DNA of 64,000 bases from Pseudomonas abyssi (lineage in GTDB: Bacteria > Pseudomonadota > Gammaproteobacteria > Pseudomonadales > Pseudomonadaceae): assembly GCF_002307495.1 (NCBI RefSeq), contig NZ_NTMR01000002.1, positions 402,982 to 466,981 of the forward strand. The letters run 5' to 3'. The stretch's first letter is position 1, and each line of letters begins with the position of its first letter. The notes below the pieces were generated by a model that ran no database searches, had not been told where the DNA came from, and saw only the letters and a list, made by a program, of their open reading frames with translations. Positions 49,277 through 58,941 of the stretch are shown one piece after another. A program made the position numbers and the translations under genes.

Positions 49277-51430
49277 ATGAAAACCTACAAGGCTCACCGC
49301 CTGGGTGGCGCCCTGCTCGCCTCCCTCAGTCCCGGCCTGGCACTAGCCGCCGAACCGACAGGCAACAGCACCACGCTGGCGCTGCCGGAAATTCTCATCA
49401 CCGGCCAGAAAATCGAACGCACCCAACTGGAAACCGTTGCCAGTGCGCTGGTCGTCGAGGGTGATGAGATCAGCGACGGCACACGCATGGACAACCTCTA
49501 CGACCTGATCGAGAGCGTGCCCAACGTCAGCAATACCAGCGGCTTCAACAGCCTGTCGATTCGCGGCATTGCCAACGCCGGCCCAACCGGCGCAGACAAC
49601 GGCGCCGGCACCATTGGCGTGTATATCGACAACGGCCTGCTGACCAGCCGTAGCATTCAGGACAACGCCATCAGCACCTGGGACCTGGAAAGCGTTGAAG
49701 TCCTGCGCGGCCCACAGTCCACCACTTCCGGCCGCAACTCACTGGCCGGCCAAATCACTCTCAAGACCCGCGACCCTGAGTTCGCCAGCAATGGTGCGGC
49801 CAAGATGGCCTACGGTGAAGACCACACCTACCAGACCGCGATCATGCAAACCGGGCCGCTGACTGACAACCTGGCCTATCGCATAACCGGTGACTACCAG
49901 CATACCGACGGCTTTGTGAACAATGAATTCCTGAACCAGAGTGACTTCAACAGCAGCTATAACGGCAACCTGCGCGGCAAGCTGCTGTACCTGCTACCGA
50001 GTGACGGCGAGCTGCTGCTGAGCCTGAGTCACAACCGCTTTCGCGAGGATGGCGACGCCGCAGTTGATGATCGTCAGAGTGGCCGCGAAAGCCGTCTGAA
50101 TTACCCCAGCACGTGGGAGACCGTGAGCGACAGCGTTTCCCTGAGCTTCAAGCAACCGTTGAACGACCGCCTCAGCTTCGAGGCCAATACCGGTTTCGTG
50201 CAGAGCGACTTTGAGCGCGACAACGACTTTGACGGCAGCCCGGGCGAAGCGACCCTGCAACAGGAAACCGACGACTACACCTTTAATCAGGAGTTTCTGC
50301 TGCATTACAACGGCGATCGCCTGCGCTCGGTAACCGGCCTGTATCTGGCCACCGGCAAGCTGGATGACGGCTATACCACCAATAACGTGGAGCTGGATAC
50401 GGGTGGACTGCTACCCATTCCTATTGCGCTGAATTCCTCTAACTACACCGAGGAAAGCTACAAAAACGCCGCGCTGTTCGCCGACATCGACTACCACCTG
50501 ACCGACCAACTGGTGCTGCTGGCGGGCCTGCGCGCCGATTACGAGGAGCGCCAGAGCGACGTCAGGACCACCATCGAGCGCGCCACGTCCTATGGGCCCG
50601 GATTCGACCCGCTGATCGATGGCTTCCTCGCCGGCCTGATCGGCCCGGGCCAGCAGGACGGCAAGACCGATGCCTTCAACCTGCTGCCCAAGCTCGGTTT
50701 CAACTACCTGTGGAGCGATACCCTGTCGACCGGCTTCCTGGTCCAGCGCGGCTACCGATCGGGTGGCGTGTCTACCAACCCGATCCGTGGCCAAGTGCAG
50801 GAGTACGACGAAGAGTTCACCACCCACTACGAGTCGTCCCTGCGTGCGCTGCTGCTGGACCGGCGTCTGGCGGTCAACGTCAACCTGTTCTTTACCGACT
50901 GGACCGATCAGCAGGTAACCATCGCGCCACCCGGCGCGTTTCATCCGCTGGACCGTTTTGTCGTCAACGCGGGCGAGTCGCACGTGTACGGCTTTGAGCT
51001 GGAGGGCAAGTACGCCGTCAACCGCAACTGGGATCTATCCGCCGGCGTGGGCTACAGCAAGACCGAATTCGACGACTTTGAGAACAGCGGTGTCGATTAT
51101 TCCGGTGAAGAGTTCCAGTTTGCCCGCAACTGGACCGGCAATGTGGCCAGCACCTGGCGTTTTGCCAACGGCTGGTTCCTCAACGGTAATGTCTCCTACG
51201 CCAGCGAAGGCGCTAGCCTGCTGAACACCCCGGACACCGAAACCGACGCCTACGCGCTGGTCAACATGAAGGTCGGCTATGAGCAGGACAACTGGGGCGC
51301 CTACCTATACGCCAACAACCTGTTTGATCGCGAATACCGTACCGAGCGCTTCCGCGAAGACTCCACCTACGGCAATGCAGCCTATGGCGACCCACGCGCC
51401 CTGGGTGTGGTGGCGACCCTGTCCTGGTAA
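49277..51430 (+). CDS. TonB-dependent outer-membrane receptor
   Basis: 717 residues: signal peptide to about residue 25 (LGGALLASLSPGLALAAEP), a plug domain at about 35-150 (LPEILITGQKIERTQ, LESVEVLRGPQSTTSGRNSL) and a 22-strand barrel ending in Trp (ALGVVATLSW). It takes up an iron chelate or similar ligand with energy from TonB-ExbBD. Start 49277 gives the proper signal peptide; an upstream TTG does not. A Fur box lies upstream. Co-function with the PepSY genes now 37 kb away is likely. Confidence 0.92.
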   Translation: MKTYKAHRLGGALLASLSPGLALAAEPTGNSTTLALPEILITGQKIERTQLETVASALVVEGDEISDGTRMDNLYDLIESVPNVSNTSGFNSLSIRGIANAGPTGADNGAGTIGVYIDNGLLTSRSIQDNAISTWDLESVEVLRGPQSTTSGRNSLAGQITLKTRDPEFASNGAAKMAYGEDHTYQTAIMQTGPLTDNLAYRITGDYQHTDGFVNNEFLNQSDFNSSYNGNLRGKLLYLLPSDGELLLSLSHNRFREDGDAAVDDRQSGRESRLNYPSTWETVSDSVSLSFKQPLNDRLSFEANTGFVQSDFERDNDFDGSPGEATLQQETDDYTFNQEFLLHYNGDRLRSVTGLYLATGKLDDGYTTNNVELDTGGLLPIPIALNSSNYTEESYKNAALFADIDYHLTDQLVLLAGLRADYEERQSDVRTTIERATSYGPGFDPLIDGFLAGLIGPGQQDGKTDAFNLLPKLGFNYLWSDTLSTGFLVQRGYRSGGVSTNPIRGQVQEYDEEFTTHYESSLRALLLDRRLAVNVNLFFTDWTDQQVTIAPPGAFHPLDRFVVNAGESHVYGFELEGKYAVNRNWDLSAGVGYSKTEFDDFENSGVDYSGEEFQFARNWTGNVASTWRFANGWFLNGNVSYASEGASLLNTPDTETDAYALVNMKVGYEQDNWGAYLYANNLFDREYRTERFREDSTYGNAAYGDPRALGVVATLSW

Positions 51431-51439
51431 CACCCACCT

Positions 51440-51494
51440 GCGGCGCCAAGCACTCGGCGCCGCACACCACCCGCGCCCGCGCAATGCGCGGGCG
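51440..51494. terminator. Two hairpins between convergent genes
   Basis: GCGGCGCC/GGCGCCGC (51440-51463, 8-bp stem) and CGCCCGCGC/GCGCGGGCG (51474-51494, 9-bp stem around AAT). They fill the 71-bp gap between the receptor and the convergent amidohydrolase gene and probably end both transcripts, although clear T runs are missing. Confidence 0.5.
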
Positions 51495-51501
51495 ACGCTC
51501 C

Positions 51502-53184
51502 TTACTCCCGGCGATACTGCAGTGCGCCAGCCAGGTAGACCTCTTCCACCTTTAGTGCGCTCAGCCTCTTGGCCGGTACCGCGTAAGGGCTTTGGTCAAC
51601 AATCTGCAGATCGGCCCACTTGCCCACCTCCAGACTACCCGCCTGCTGGTCAATGCCCAGTTGCCAGGCCGCGTTGATCGTCATCGCCCGCAGCGCCTGC
51701 TGCACAGTGATCGCCTGCGCTGCGTTCAGCACTTGCCCACTGGAGGTTTGCCGGGTGATTGCTGTCTGCATCAGGCTGAAGCCTTCGGTCGGAAACATCG
51801 GGCTGTCGGCATGCAGTGACGGGTGCATCTGCAGCTCAAAGGCGCGACGTACCGGCAACACCTGCTGGGCCACATGACGACCGATAATCGAGTCCGCCAG
51901 CCGGTCGCCATAGTAGAGAATGTGGTTGATATGAAAGCTCGGACTCACTCCCCGCTCGGCCAGCGCCGGCAACAGGTCCGGCGGCAATAGCACAGAATGT
52001 TCAAGCCGCACCTGACGTTGGCCAGCCCCGGCTGGCAAGGCCTCCAGTATGGCCCTGGACACCTGCCGATTGGACTCGTCGCCCTGGCTGTGAATCGCCA
52101 CCTGCCAGCCTTCACGGCTGTAGTGGCACAGGCGCTCGACCAGCTCCTGCTGAGCGATCATGCCAGCGCCGTGACTACCGGGCTCGATACCCAGCGTCTT
52201 GCCTAGCTCGCTGTCCAGATACGGCATGGATGTCAGCATGCTGCCGGTGTAGGGCGAGCCGTCGTGCCAGAGCTTTACCCCCAGTACCCGAAAATACGGG
52301 TCATCGTGGTCCGGCGTATCGGGTAGATACTGCAGTTCGCTGTCGACCAGATAGAAGAACTGGCGAATACGCGGTTGAAAATCCCGCAGCGCCACCAGCC
52401 GAGCCAGCCAGGGCGGCAGGTTGTAGCCCAGCGAGGCAACCGAGGTAAACCCCTGACTCAGGTAACCATCGAGCGTGTCGCCGTAGCGGCCAGCCAGACC
52501 CAGCGGCGCACGCAGCCCCTCGACAAAGGGTGCCATCGCGCGAGTCTCGGCAATAAACCCGGTGAATCCGCCATCGGCGTCGCGCTCGTAATAGGAGCCG
52601 GTGCCCGGGTCCGGCGTGTCAGCGGTGACTCCCGCCTCACGGAAGGCCATGGAGTTGGCCCAGGCCGAGTGCAACGTCTGAGAAATCAGCACCACAGGGT
52701 TATCCGGGGCCAGCGTATCCAGTGCCTCACGCATCGGCACCTGAAGATCCGGCACCAAAATCGCGTCCAGACCACCAGCATAAACCCACTCGCCGGGAGG
52801 TGTAGCGGCTATCGCCTGACGCAGCGCCGACCAGACCTGCGCATTACTCTGGTGGGTAAAGCCGGACAGGTCATGTGCTCCGGCAAACACCGCCGTCAGC
52901 GTCGGGTGCTCGTGTGCCCCGACAAAGCCCGGCAACAGCGCACGGCCTTGCAGGTCAATCACCTGCGTATCAGCAGTGCGGTGCGCCATCACTGACGCAA
53001 CGTCGCCCACGGCGACAATAACCCCCTCTTTGACGGCCAGCGCCTCTGCTACCTGATCCTGCTGATTGACCGTCAGCACCGGGCCACCATAAAAGATCAG
53101 GTCGGTAGACGGCGGCCGAGTCAGCCACCATCCGGTCAACAGCACCAACATCAGCAATAACATCCCGATACCCAGCTTGCGCAT
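51502..53184 (-). CDS. Amidohydrolase, YtcJ-like, membrane-anchored or exported
   Basis: 560 residues. Signal or anchor at the N-terminus (LGIGMLLLMLVLLTGWWLT), then the amidohydrolase-3 fold: LLPGFVGAHEHPTLTAVFAG with the metal-binding HEHP, KLWHDGSPYTGSMLT, VAIHSQGDESNRQV, and LRAMTINAAWQLGIDQQAGSLE near the C-terminus. Such proteins hydrolyse amide bonds of unknown substrates. ATG 53184 has AAGGA seven bases before it. Family members with HxH variation occur, so the metal set should be checked. Confidence 0.85.
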   Translation of the reverse strand: MRKLGIGMLLLMLVLLTGWWLTRPPSTDLIFYGGPVLTVNQQDQVAEALAVKEGVIVAVGDVASVMAHRTADTQVIDLQGRALLPGFVGAHEHPTLTAVFAGAHDLSGFTHQSNAQVWSALRQAIAATPPGEWVYAGGLDAILVPDLQVPMREALDTLAPDNPVVLISQTLHSAWANSMAFREAGVTADTPDPGTGSYYERDADGGFTGFIAETRAMAPFVEGLRAPLGLAGRYGDTLDGYLSQGFTSVASLGYNLPPWLARLVALRDFQPRIRQFFYLVDSELQYLPDTPDHDDPYFRVLGVKLWHDGSPYTGSMLTSMPYLDSELGKTLGIEPGSHGAGMIAQQELVERLCHYSREGWQVAIHSQGDESNRQVSRAILEALPAGAGQRQVRLEHSVLLPPDLLPALAERGVSPSFHINHILYYGDRLADSIIGRHVAQQVLPVRRAFELQMHPSLHADSPMFPTEGFSLMQTAITRQTSSGQVLNAAQAITVQQALRAMTINAAWQLGIDQQAGSLEVGKWADLQIVDQSPYAVPAKRLSALKVEEVYLAGALQYRRE

Positions 53185-53334
53185 GCCGCTTTCCTTATTA
53201 TTTTTGTTGTACCGCGTTATTGTAAAAGCCCGGCCCCGACCGGCACATGACATATACGCCAGACGCAAGACTAGCGGCAAAGCGCTAGTCTCATGCCATA
53301 CTCATCTGGTGCCCCTGTTTGCGACGATATTCCC

Positions 53335-56292
53335 ATGCGCTTGAGCAAGAAAAGCCTGCTGGTTTCGCTGTTGATCGCAGCCTTTGCCTACACCCTGATT
53401 GGCGCGCTGCTGCTACCAGCCACCGTGCTGCACATTGCCAACCAGCAGCTGGCCAAACTGACCAATGCACCAGCCAAACTGGAGCGGGTCGAGTTCAACC
53501 CGTTCAGCTTTGAAGCCACCCTCTGGAACCTGCATATCGGCGAGCCAGACGCGCCGCAGATCGCCTTTCGCCGCCTGTACGCCAACCTGTCGCTGGACAG
53601 CCTGTGGCGCGGCGCACTGCATCTGACCGACATAGAACTTGAGCGCGCTCACGGCGACGTCCGTTTTAACCGGGACGGAGAGCTGAATCTGCTGCAGCTG
53701 TTCAACCTGCCCGAGCGCAGCGAGCCAGAGCCCCCCGCAACCGACTCTCGCCCCTTCCCCGTTGAGCTGGATCGCATCGCGCTGATCAAGAACAGCCTGT
53801 TCTTCGAAGACCAGCGCACCAACGAGCCGGTGGTCTTTGCCTACGACAACCTGTCGCTGGAGCTACACGACCTCAGCACCTTGCCCGACAACAACAGTAA
53901 CATGACCCTCACCGCCAGCGGCCCGTACGGCGCACGCCTGGACTGGCAAGGCTCACTGAGTCTGCTGCCGCTGCGCTCCAGGGGCCATGTCAGCGTTGAC
54001 GCTGCCGAGCTGCAAACCATTTGGCCGTATGTGCGCGAACGCCTGGCCGTTACCCTGCAAAGCGGCGCACTGAGCGCCAGTACCGACTACCAGATTGACC
54101 TGTCCGAGCGCACGGACGTCACTCTCAGCAACGCGCAGCTGACCCTGCAGGACTTCAATCTGCAGACCGCGCAAGCGCCCCTGCTGCGCATCCCCACACT
54201 GAACATCGCCGAGGGCTCGCTGGACCTGTCTCAGCGCCGGGCGCGCCTGGGCACGATACAAAGCGAGGGCCTTGAGGCCTGGGCCGCACGCACCGAGCAG
54301 GGCGAGATCGACCTGCTAGCCCTGCTGCCCCCCGCCGACGAAGCCGCGGCAGCGGACGCGAACAACAGCAGCGCCGAAGACCAGGGCACCGCCGCTGACG
54401 AACCGGCCAGCGACTCGACCGCAACACCCTCAGCAACCGAACCTGCAGAGCCACCGCCGCCCTGGCAACTGCAGGTCGCAGCGGCTGACCTAAGCAGTTA
54501 CCAGCTGCACCTGCAAGACCGCCAGCCAGCCGAAGATGTGACACTGGAACTCGCACCGCTGAACCTCAGCCTGCGTGACTTCGACAGCCTGGGCCAGGCG
54601 CCCTTTCAACTGTCGCTGGACACCGGCGTCAATGGCAGTGGGCAGCTACAGGCCAACGGCGACGTTACACTGACGCCGCTCACGGCCAACCTGCAGGTCA
54701 ACACCCGCGACCTGAACCTGCAACTGGCGCGCACCTACGTTGAACCGCTGGTGCGCATCCAGCTGCGCAGCGGCCTGCTCGGCAGCCAACTGCAGGTACA
54801 GCTCAAAGGCTTGCAGCCACTGGACATCGGCGTTAGTGGCGACGCCCATGTCAACCAGCTGCACATTGTCGACAGCGCCCGCCAACGCGACCTGCTGAAA
54901 TGGCAGCGTCTGGACCTCAGCGGCATCGACTACCAGACCGATCGCCTGAGCATCGACGGCGTCACCCTGCAGCAACCCTACGTGCGCTTCATCATCAATG
55001 AAAACCTGACCACCAACTTCAGCGGCCTGCTGGTCGAACAACCAGTAGCATCAGCGTCCGCAAGCCAGCCACAAGCGAGCGACAAGTCCCCCTTGGCCCT
55101 GCGCATCGGCGGCATCCGCATCAACGATGGCTCCGCCAACTTCGCCGACTTCAGCCTGACCCCCAACTTTGCTACCGCACTCGGCCAACTCAACGGCAGC
55201 ATCGGCACGATCGACAACCAGCGCCCGCTGGTCGCCAGTGTGGCTATCGAAGGCCGGGTAGACCGCTATGCACCGGTCACCATCCAAGGCGGCCTCACCC
55301 CCTTCGATCCGCTTAACAGCCTCGACATCGCCACCCGTTTTCGCAACGTTGAACTGACCACGCTCACACCCTACTCCGGCAAGTTTGCCGGCTACCGCAT
55401 TCGCAAAGGCCGTCTCAACCTCGACCTGCGCTACCGTATCGAACAGGGCCAGCTGAACGCCGAAAACAAGCTGCTGCTCGAAGGCCTGCAACTGGGTGAG
55501 AAAGTGGATAGCCCGGATGCGGTCGACCTGCCGGTGCGCCTGGCTGTCGCGCTGCTCAAAGACACCAAAGGCAATATCGACCTCTCGCTACCGGTCTCCG
55601 GCAACCTCGAAGACCCGCAGTTCAGCGTCATGCCGATAGTCTGGCAAACCCTGCGCAACCTGCTGCTGCGCGCCACCCAGGCGCCCTTCAAGTTTATCGC
55701 CGGCCTGGTCAGCGGCGATGATCAGGACCTAAGCCAGGTCAGCTTTGCTCCCGGACAGAAAGAGCTGGACGCCAACGCCCAGCGAACACTCGACACGCTG
55801 GCCAGTGCCCTGCAGGAACGCCCGGCCCTGACCCTGGAAATCGAAGGCCTCAGTACCGTGCAGCAAGACGGGCCACTGCTGGCGGCCGCACGCCTGGAAG
55901 CGGAGTATCAGCAATTGCTGTACCAATCCTTGCAACGCAGCGGCGCCCGCGTACCGGCCAGCCCCAATGAGCTGGTCGTGGAGGAAGACGACAAACCCGC
56001 GCTGCTTGAAGGCATCTATCGCGCGCGACTGAAACGCCAGCCACCACCAGAATGGAGCGAGCTGGACCGCGAACAACGTGCGGCGCAGCTACGCCAAGCA
56101 GTGCTCGACAACTGGAGCAACAACGACCTCATGCTGCGACGCCTGGCCCAGGCCCGCGCCGCCGAGATCAAAGCCTACCTGGTCGAACGCGGCGGCCTGG
56201 ACGCACAGCGCCTCTACCTTATCGACGTCAGCACCTCGGACAGCAGCGGCACAGAAGCCGTCACCGTCCCCTTGCACCTGGATAGTCAGTAG
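53335..56292 (+). CDS. DUF748 AsmA-like envelope protein
   Basis: 985 residues: an N-terminal membrane helix (LLVSLLIAAFAYTLIGALLL), then repeated beta units of the AsmA/DUF748 type (HIANQQLAKLTNAPAKLERV, FNPFSFEATLWNLHIGEPDA) and, near 770, a DLSLPVSGNLEDPQFSVMPI motif. An acidic low-complexity linker is at about 335-375. The C-terminal OmpA-like part (FAPGQKELDANAQRTLDTLA) is seen. It is thought to act in lipid transport or outer-membrane integrity across the periplasm. Confidence 0.85.
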   Translation: MRLSKKSLLVSLLIAAFAYTLIGALLLPATVLHIANQQLAKLTNAPAKLERVEFNPFSFEATLWNLHIGEPDAPQIAFRRLYANLSLDSLWRGALHLTDIELERAHGDVRFNRDGELNLLQLFNLPERSEPEPPATDSRPFPVELDRIALIKNSLFFEDQRTNEPVVFAYDNLSLELHDLSTLPDNNSNMTLTASGPYGARLDWQGSLSLLPLRSRGHVSVDAAELQTIWPYVRERLAVTLQSGALSASTDYQIDLSERTDVTLSNAQLTLQDFNLQTAQAPLLRIPTLNIAEGSLDLSQRRARLGTIQSEGLEAWAARTEQGEIDLLALLPPADEAAAADANNSSAEDQGTAADEPASDSTATPSATEPAEPPPPWQLQVAAADLSSYQLHLQDRQPAEDVTLELAPLNLSLRDFDSLGQAPFQLSLDTGVNGSGQLQANGDVTLTPLTANLQVNTRDLNLQLARTYVEPLVRIQLRSGLLGSQLQVQLKGLQPLDIGVSGDAHVNQLHIVDSARQRDLLKWQRLDLSGIDYQTDRLSIDGVTLQQPYVRFIINENLTTNFSGLLVEQPVASASASQPQASDKSPLALRIGGIRINDGSANFADFSLTPNFATALGQLNGSIGTIDNQRPLVASVAIEGRVDRYAPVTIQGGLTPFDPLNSLDIATRFRNVELTTLTPYSGKFAGYRIRKGRLNLDLRYRIEQGQLNAENKLLLEGLQLGEKVDSPDAVDLPVRLAVALLKDTKGNIDLSLPVSGNLEDPQFSVMPIVWQTLRNLLLRATQAPFKFIAGLVSGDDQDLSQVSFAPGQKELDANAQRTLDTLASALQERPALTLEIEGLSTVQQDGPLLAAARLEAEYQQLLYQSLQRSGARVPASPNELVVEEDDKPALLEGIYRARLKRQPPPEWSELDREQRAAQLRQAVLDNWSNNDLMLRRLAQARAAEIKAYLVERGGLDAQRLYLIDVSTSDSSGTEAVTVPLHLDSQ

Positions 56293-56352
56293 GGCTTTCG
56301 AGACGGCCGGTTAAGCGATTGAAATGGCAGCCAAAAAATTAAGGCAACAGGC

Positions 56353-56381
56353 TTGACAAGGTATCCGCCAAAATGAATAAT
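56353..56381 (+). promoter_or_regulatory. Promoter of tRNA-Met
   Basis: TTGACA (56353-56358), 17-bp spacer, AATAAT (56376-56381), then GC-rich GCGCGCC like a stringent discriminator. The tRNA begins 13 bp after the -10. A near-consensus sigma-70 promoter. Confidence 0.8.
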
Positions 56382-56394
56382 GCGCGCCTCGGAT

Positions 56395-56471
56395 GGCTAC
56401 ATAGCTCAGTTGGTTAGAGCACAGCATTCATAATGCTGGTGTCCCAGGTTCAAGTCCCGGTGTAGCCACCA
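56395..56471 (+). tRNA. tRNA-Met, elongator (anticodon CAT)
   Basis: Acceptor GGCTACA (56395-56401) pairs with TGTAGCC (56461-56467), then A and an encoded CCA. The anticodon stem CAGCA/TGCTG closes loop TTCATAA with CAT at 56429-56431. First pair G-C and D-loop AGTTGGTTAGAG mark an elongator Met (not initiator) tRNA. TGTCCCAGGTTCAAGTCCC gives the T arm. Confidence 0.96.
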
Positions 56472-56479
56472 ACCTTTTC

Positions 56480-56510
56480 AAAGGCTTAGCTTCGGCTAGG
56501 CCTTTTTTTA
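56480..56510 (+). terminator. Rho-independent terminator after tRNA-Met
   Basis: AAAGGCTTAGC-TTCG-GCTAGGCCTTT with a TTCG loop (one G-T pair), followed by a run of seven T. A classic strong terminator. Confidence 0.92.
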
Positions 56511-56571
56511 TTTCTGCTCCCCTCCTCGCCTCTCTAGCTGCCCACGGCAGTCTGCTGGCGAGTTACCACCG

Positions 56572-57570
56572 TCAGCCAAGCCGCGCCAGCACGCCGTCGG
56601 CGATGGTGCGAGTGGTGCGGTCGCCAAAGTCGACAGTGCCGGCGTCTTGCAGAAAGTTCGCAACGGCGGACTCCAGCCGGTCTGCCAACGCGGGCAGGTG
56701 CCAGTAGTAACGCAGCAGCAGCGCGGCACTGAGCAGCGCCGCCAAGGGGTTAGCTCGGCCGGTACCGACGATGTCGGGGGCGCTGCCGTGTACTGGCTCG
56801 GCGAGGGCAATGCCATCCCCCCAGTTGAGCGAAGGTGCGGTGCCGAGCCCACCGGACCAGTGACAGGCCAGGTCAGAGAGAATGTCGCCAAACAGGTTGG
56901 TGGTGGCAATCAGGTCAAAACGTTCCGGTGACTCCACCAGCTGCAGCGCCGCCACGTCGACCAGACGCTCGTCGACGCACTCGCTCCAACCTGCCTCGGC
57001 CAGCACTTGCCGCGCGCTGTCACGGAACAGGCCGCAGGTCAGTGGCAGGACATTGGCCTTGTGTACAAGCGTGATGCGCCGCGCATTGCGCAGTGCTGCC
57101 ACCTCTGCCAGGCGCTGCGCCAGTTTTTCGCTGGCTTTGCGAGTGATCTGTCGTTCGGCAATGGCGCGGCCTTCACCGTCCATACGCTCACGGCCAATGT
57201 AAAGCCCTTCGCTGTTTTCGCGCAGAATAATCATGTCGATATGCGGACGCGGGGAAATGACCGGCCAGCTGCGTATCGGACGCAGATTGCAGTGGAGGGA
57301 CAGTTGCTGACGCAGCGTGAGGATGGCGCTGCGATAGCCGGCAACCGCATGGGACGGCGAAGACACCGCGCCAAAGATGCCCGCGCCGCATTCACGCATG
57401 CTCGTCAGCGTCGCCTCGGGCACCGCGCTGCCGCTGCGTTCGAAGCAGCCCCAGCCCGCCTTGGCGGATTCCGTAGCCAGGTCCGGCAACAAGCGCCTGA
57501 GGGCATCGACTGCCACCGGCACAACTTCTGCGCCGATCCCGTCGCCGGCAATAACACATAGTCGCTTCAT
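56572..57570 (-). CDS. Isopropylmalate/homoisocitrate-type dehydrogenase
   Basis: 332 residues of the decarboxylating isocitrate/isopropylmalate dehydrogenase family. ILRENSEGLYIGRERM, RKASEKLAQRLAEVA, HKANVLPLTCGLFRDSA, TTNLFGDILSDLACHWSGGL and EPVHGSAPDIVGTGRANPLA are seen. The VRENxEGLY-like loop is nearer homoisocitrate and tartrate-type enzymes than canonical LeuB. It needs NAD(P) and Mg/Mn. Last gene of the leuA operon, overlapping the EamA gene by four bases. Substrate not determinable here. Confidence 0.8.
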   Translation of the reverse strand: MKRLCVIAGDGIGAEVVPVAVDALRRLLPDLATESAKAGWGCFERSGSAVPEATLTSMRECGAGIFGAVSSPSHAVAGYRSAILTLRQQLSLHCNLRPIRSWPVISPRPHIDMIILRENSEGLYIGRERMDGEGRAIAERQITRKASEKLAQRLAEVAALRNARRITLVHKANVLPLTCGLFRDSARQVLAEAGWSECVDERLVDVAALQLVESPERFDLIATTNLFGDILSDLACHWSGGLGTAPSLNWGDGIALAEPVHGSAPDIVGTGRANPLAALLSAALLLRYYWHLPALADRLESAVANFLQDAGTVDFGDRTTRTIADGVLARLG

Positions 57571-58466
57571 GCCTTGCGCCCCTGCCAGGTCGCCAGCACC
57601 AGGCCAGCGAAGGTCAGGCTGCCGCCCAGCAGGTGATAGCCATGCAACTGCTCACCCAGCAGCAGCACACCAAACAACGAGGCGAATACCGGCATCAGGT
57701 AGCTGAAGAGCGACGCCGTCCCCGGCCCCAGCACCTTTACACCGTTATTCCAGGCGGAATAGGCCACCAGAGAAGCCATCACCGCGGTGTACAACACAGC
57801 GCCCACCGAGACGGCAGACAAGGGCATGGTCGCGCCCTGACCGACTTCCCAGAGGTAGAACGGCAGCAGAATCGGCACGCCGAACAGCAGCATCGCCGCC
57901 AGCAACGTGAAGCCCGGCAACGGCACCGGCCAGCGCCGCAGCAGCACGGAATACAGGCCCCAGGTAAGTACGGCCAGCACCATGATCAGATCACCCCGGT
58001 TCATGCCCTGGGCAAACACCTGGGTCGGCTCACCACGCCCCAGAATCAACAGCAGCCCACAGAATGACAGGACAGTGCCGCCAAGCGTCAGCCGGGTAGG
58101 CCATTGGCGTAGCAGCAGGATAGACCAGATGAAGGCGGCAACCGGCAGTCCGGTGTTAACCAGAGTGATGTTGATAGCCGTTGTGCTTTGGGCTGCCTGG
58201 TACATCAGGGTGTTATAGGAGGAAATGCTCAACGCAGCCAGCAAGGCGATGCGCGGCCAATGCACAACAAGCACGTCACGGTGCCGCATCAGGCTTGGCA
58301 ATGTGAACGGCAGCAGCAGGGCCAGCGCCACCACCCAGCGCCAGAATGACAAGCCGACCGGCGGCAGCATGCCTGCACTAGCACGCGCGACCAGGGCATT
58401 ACCGGCCCAAGCCAATGCGCCAATAATCAGCCCGCAGACAGCCCCCTTGCGTGTGGCAAAAAACAT
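57567..58466 (-). CDS. EamA-family transporter (drug/metabolite exporter)
   Basis: 299 residues, about ten membrane helices in two EamA repeats: GLIIGALAWAGNALVARASA at the start and LTWGLYSVLLRRWP near 165 opening the second half. These carriers export amino acids, metabolites or drugs across the inner membrane. It lies 22 bp after rimI and overlaps the dehydrogenase gene, so it may move a product of that enzyme; this is inference. Confidence 0.87.
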   Translation of the reverse strand: MFFATRKGAVCGLIIGALAWAGNALVARASAGMLPPVGLSFWRWVVALALLLPFTLPSLMRHRDVLVVHWPRIALLAALSISSYNTLMYQAAQSTTAINITLVNTGLPVAAFIWSILLLRQWPTRLTLGGTVLSFCGLLLILGRGEPTQVFAQGMNRGDLIMVLAVLTWGLYSVLLRRWPVPLPGFTLLAAMLLFGVPILLPFYLWEVGQGATMPLSAVSVGAVLYTAVMASLVAYSAWNNGVKVLGPGTASLFSYLMPVFASLFGVLLLGEQLHGYHLLGGSLTFAGLVLATWQGRKA

Positions 58467-58488
58467 GGTCTCTCCCGTTGGCTCGCGG

Positions 58489-58941
58489 TCAATCGAGCAG
58501 CGAGTAGGCCATCACCAGCGCGTCCTCGCGCCCGCCAACGGCCGGGTAATAATTGCGCCGCCGGCCAATCTCGTTGAAGCCGTAGCGCTCATAGAGTCGC
58601 GCGGCGGTTTGATTGGAGGCGCGCACTTCAAGGAATGCTTCGGCGGCGTCACGCAGCCGAGCCTGAGCCATCAGATGATCCAGCAGCGCATAGCCATAGC
58701 CATTGCCCTGGCTTTCCGGCTTGACCGTGAGGTTCAGCAGATGCGATTCGCCTGCGGCGGCGGACAACACCCCATGGCCTACCTGCTGTCGACCACTGAA
58801 AGCCAGCCAACACTCATGTCCGGATTGCACGCAATCCTGGAAGATGCCCCGTGTCCAGGGGTGACTGAAGGCGGCGAACTCGATCGCCAGCACCGCATCC
58901 AGATCTGATTCCTGCATGCGGCGGAAGCTCAGTTCGCTCAT
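58489..58941 (-). CDS. rimI: Ribosomal protein S18-alanine N-acetyltransferase
   Basis: 150 residues of the GNAT fold: LSFRRMQESDLDAVLAIEFA, acetyl-CoA loop LTVKPESQGNGYGYALLDHL near 74-93, and EVRASNQTAARLYERYGFNE with the NYY after it. It acetylates the N-terminal Ala of S18. ATG 58941 overlaps the upstream stop (ATGA). The pairing with the upstream conserved gene is normal in Pseudomonas. Confidence 0.92.
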   Translation of the reverse strand: MSELSFRRMQESDLDAVLAIEFAAFSHPWTRGIFQDCVQSGHECWLAFSGRQQVGHGVLSAAAGESHLLNLTVKPESQGNGYGYALLDHLMAQARLRDAAEAFLEVRASNQTAARLYERYGFNEIGRRRNYYPAVGGREDALVMAYSLLD

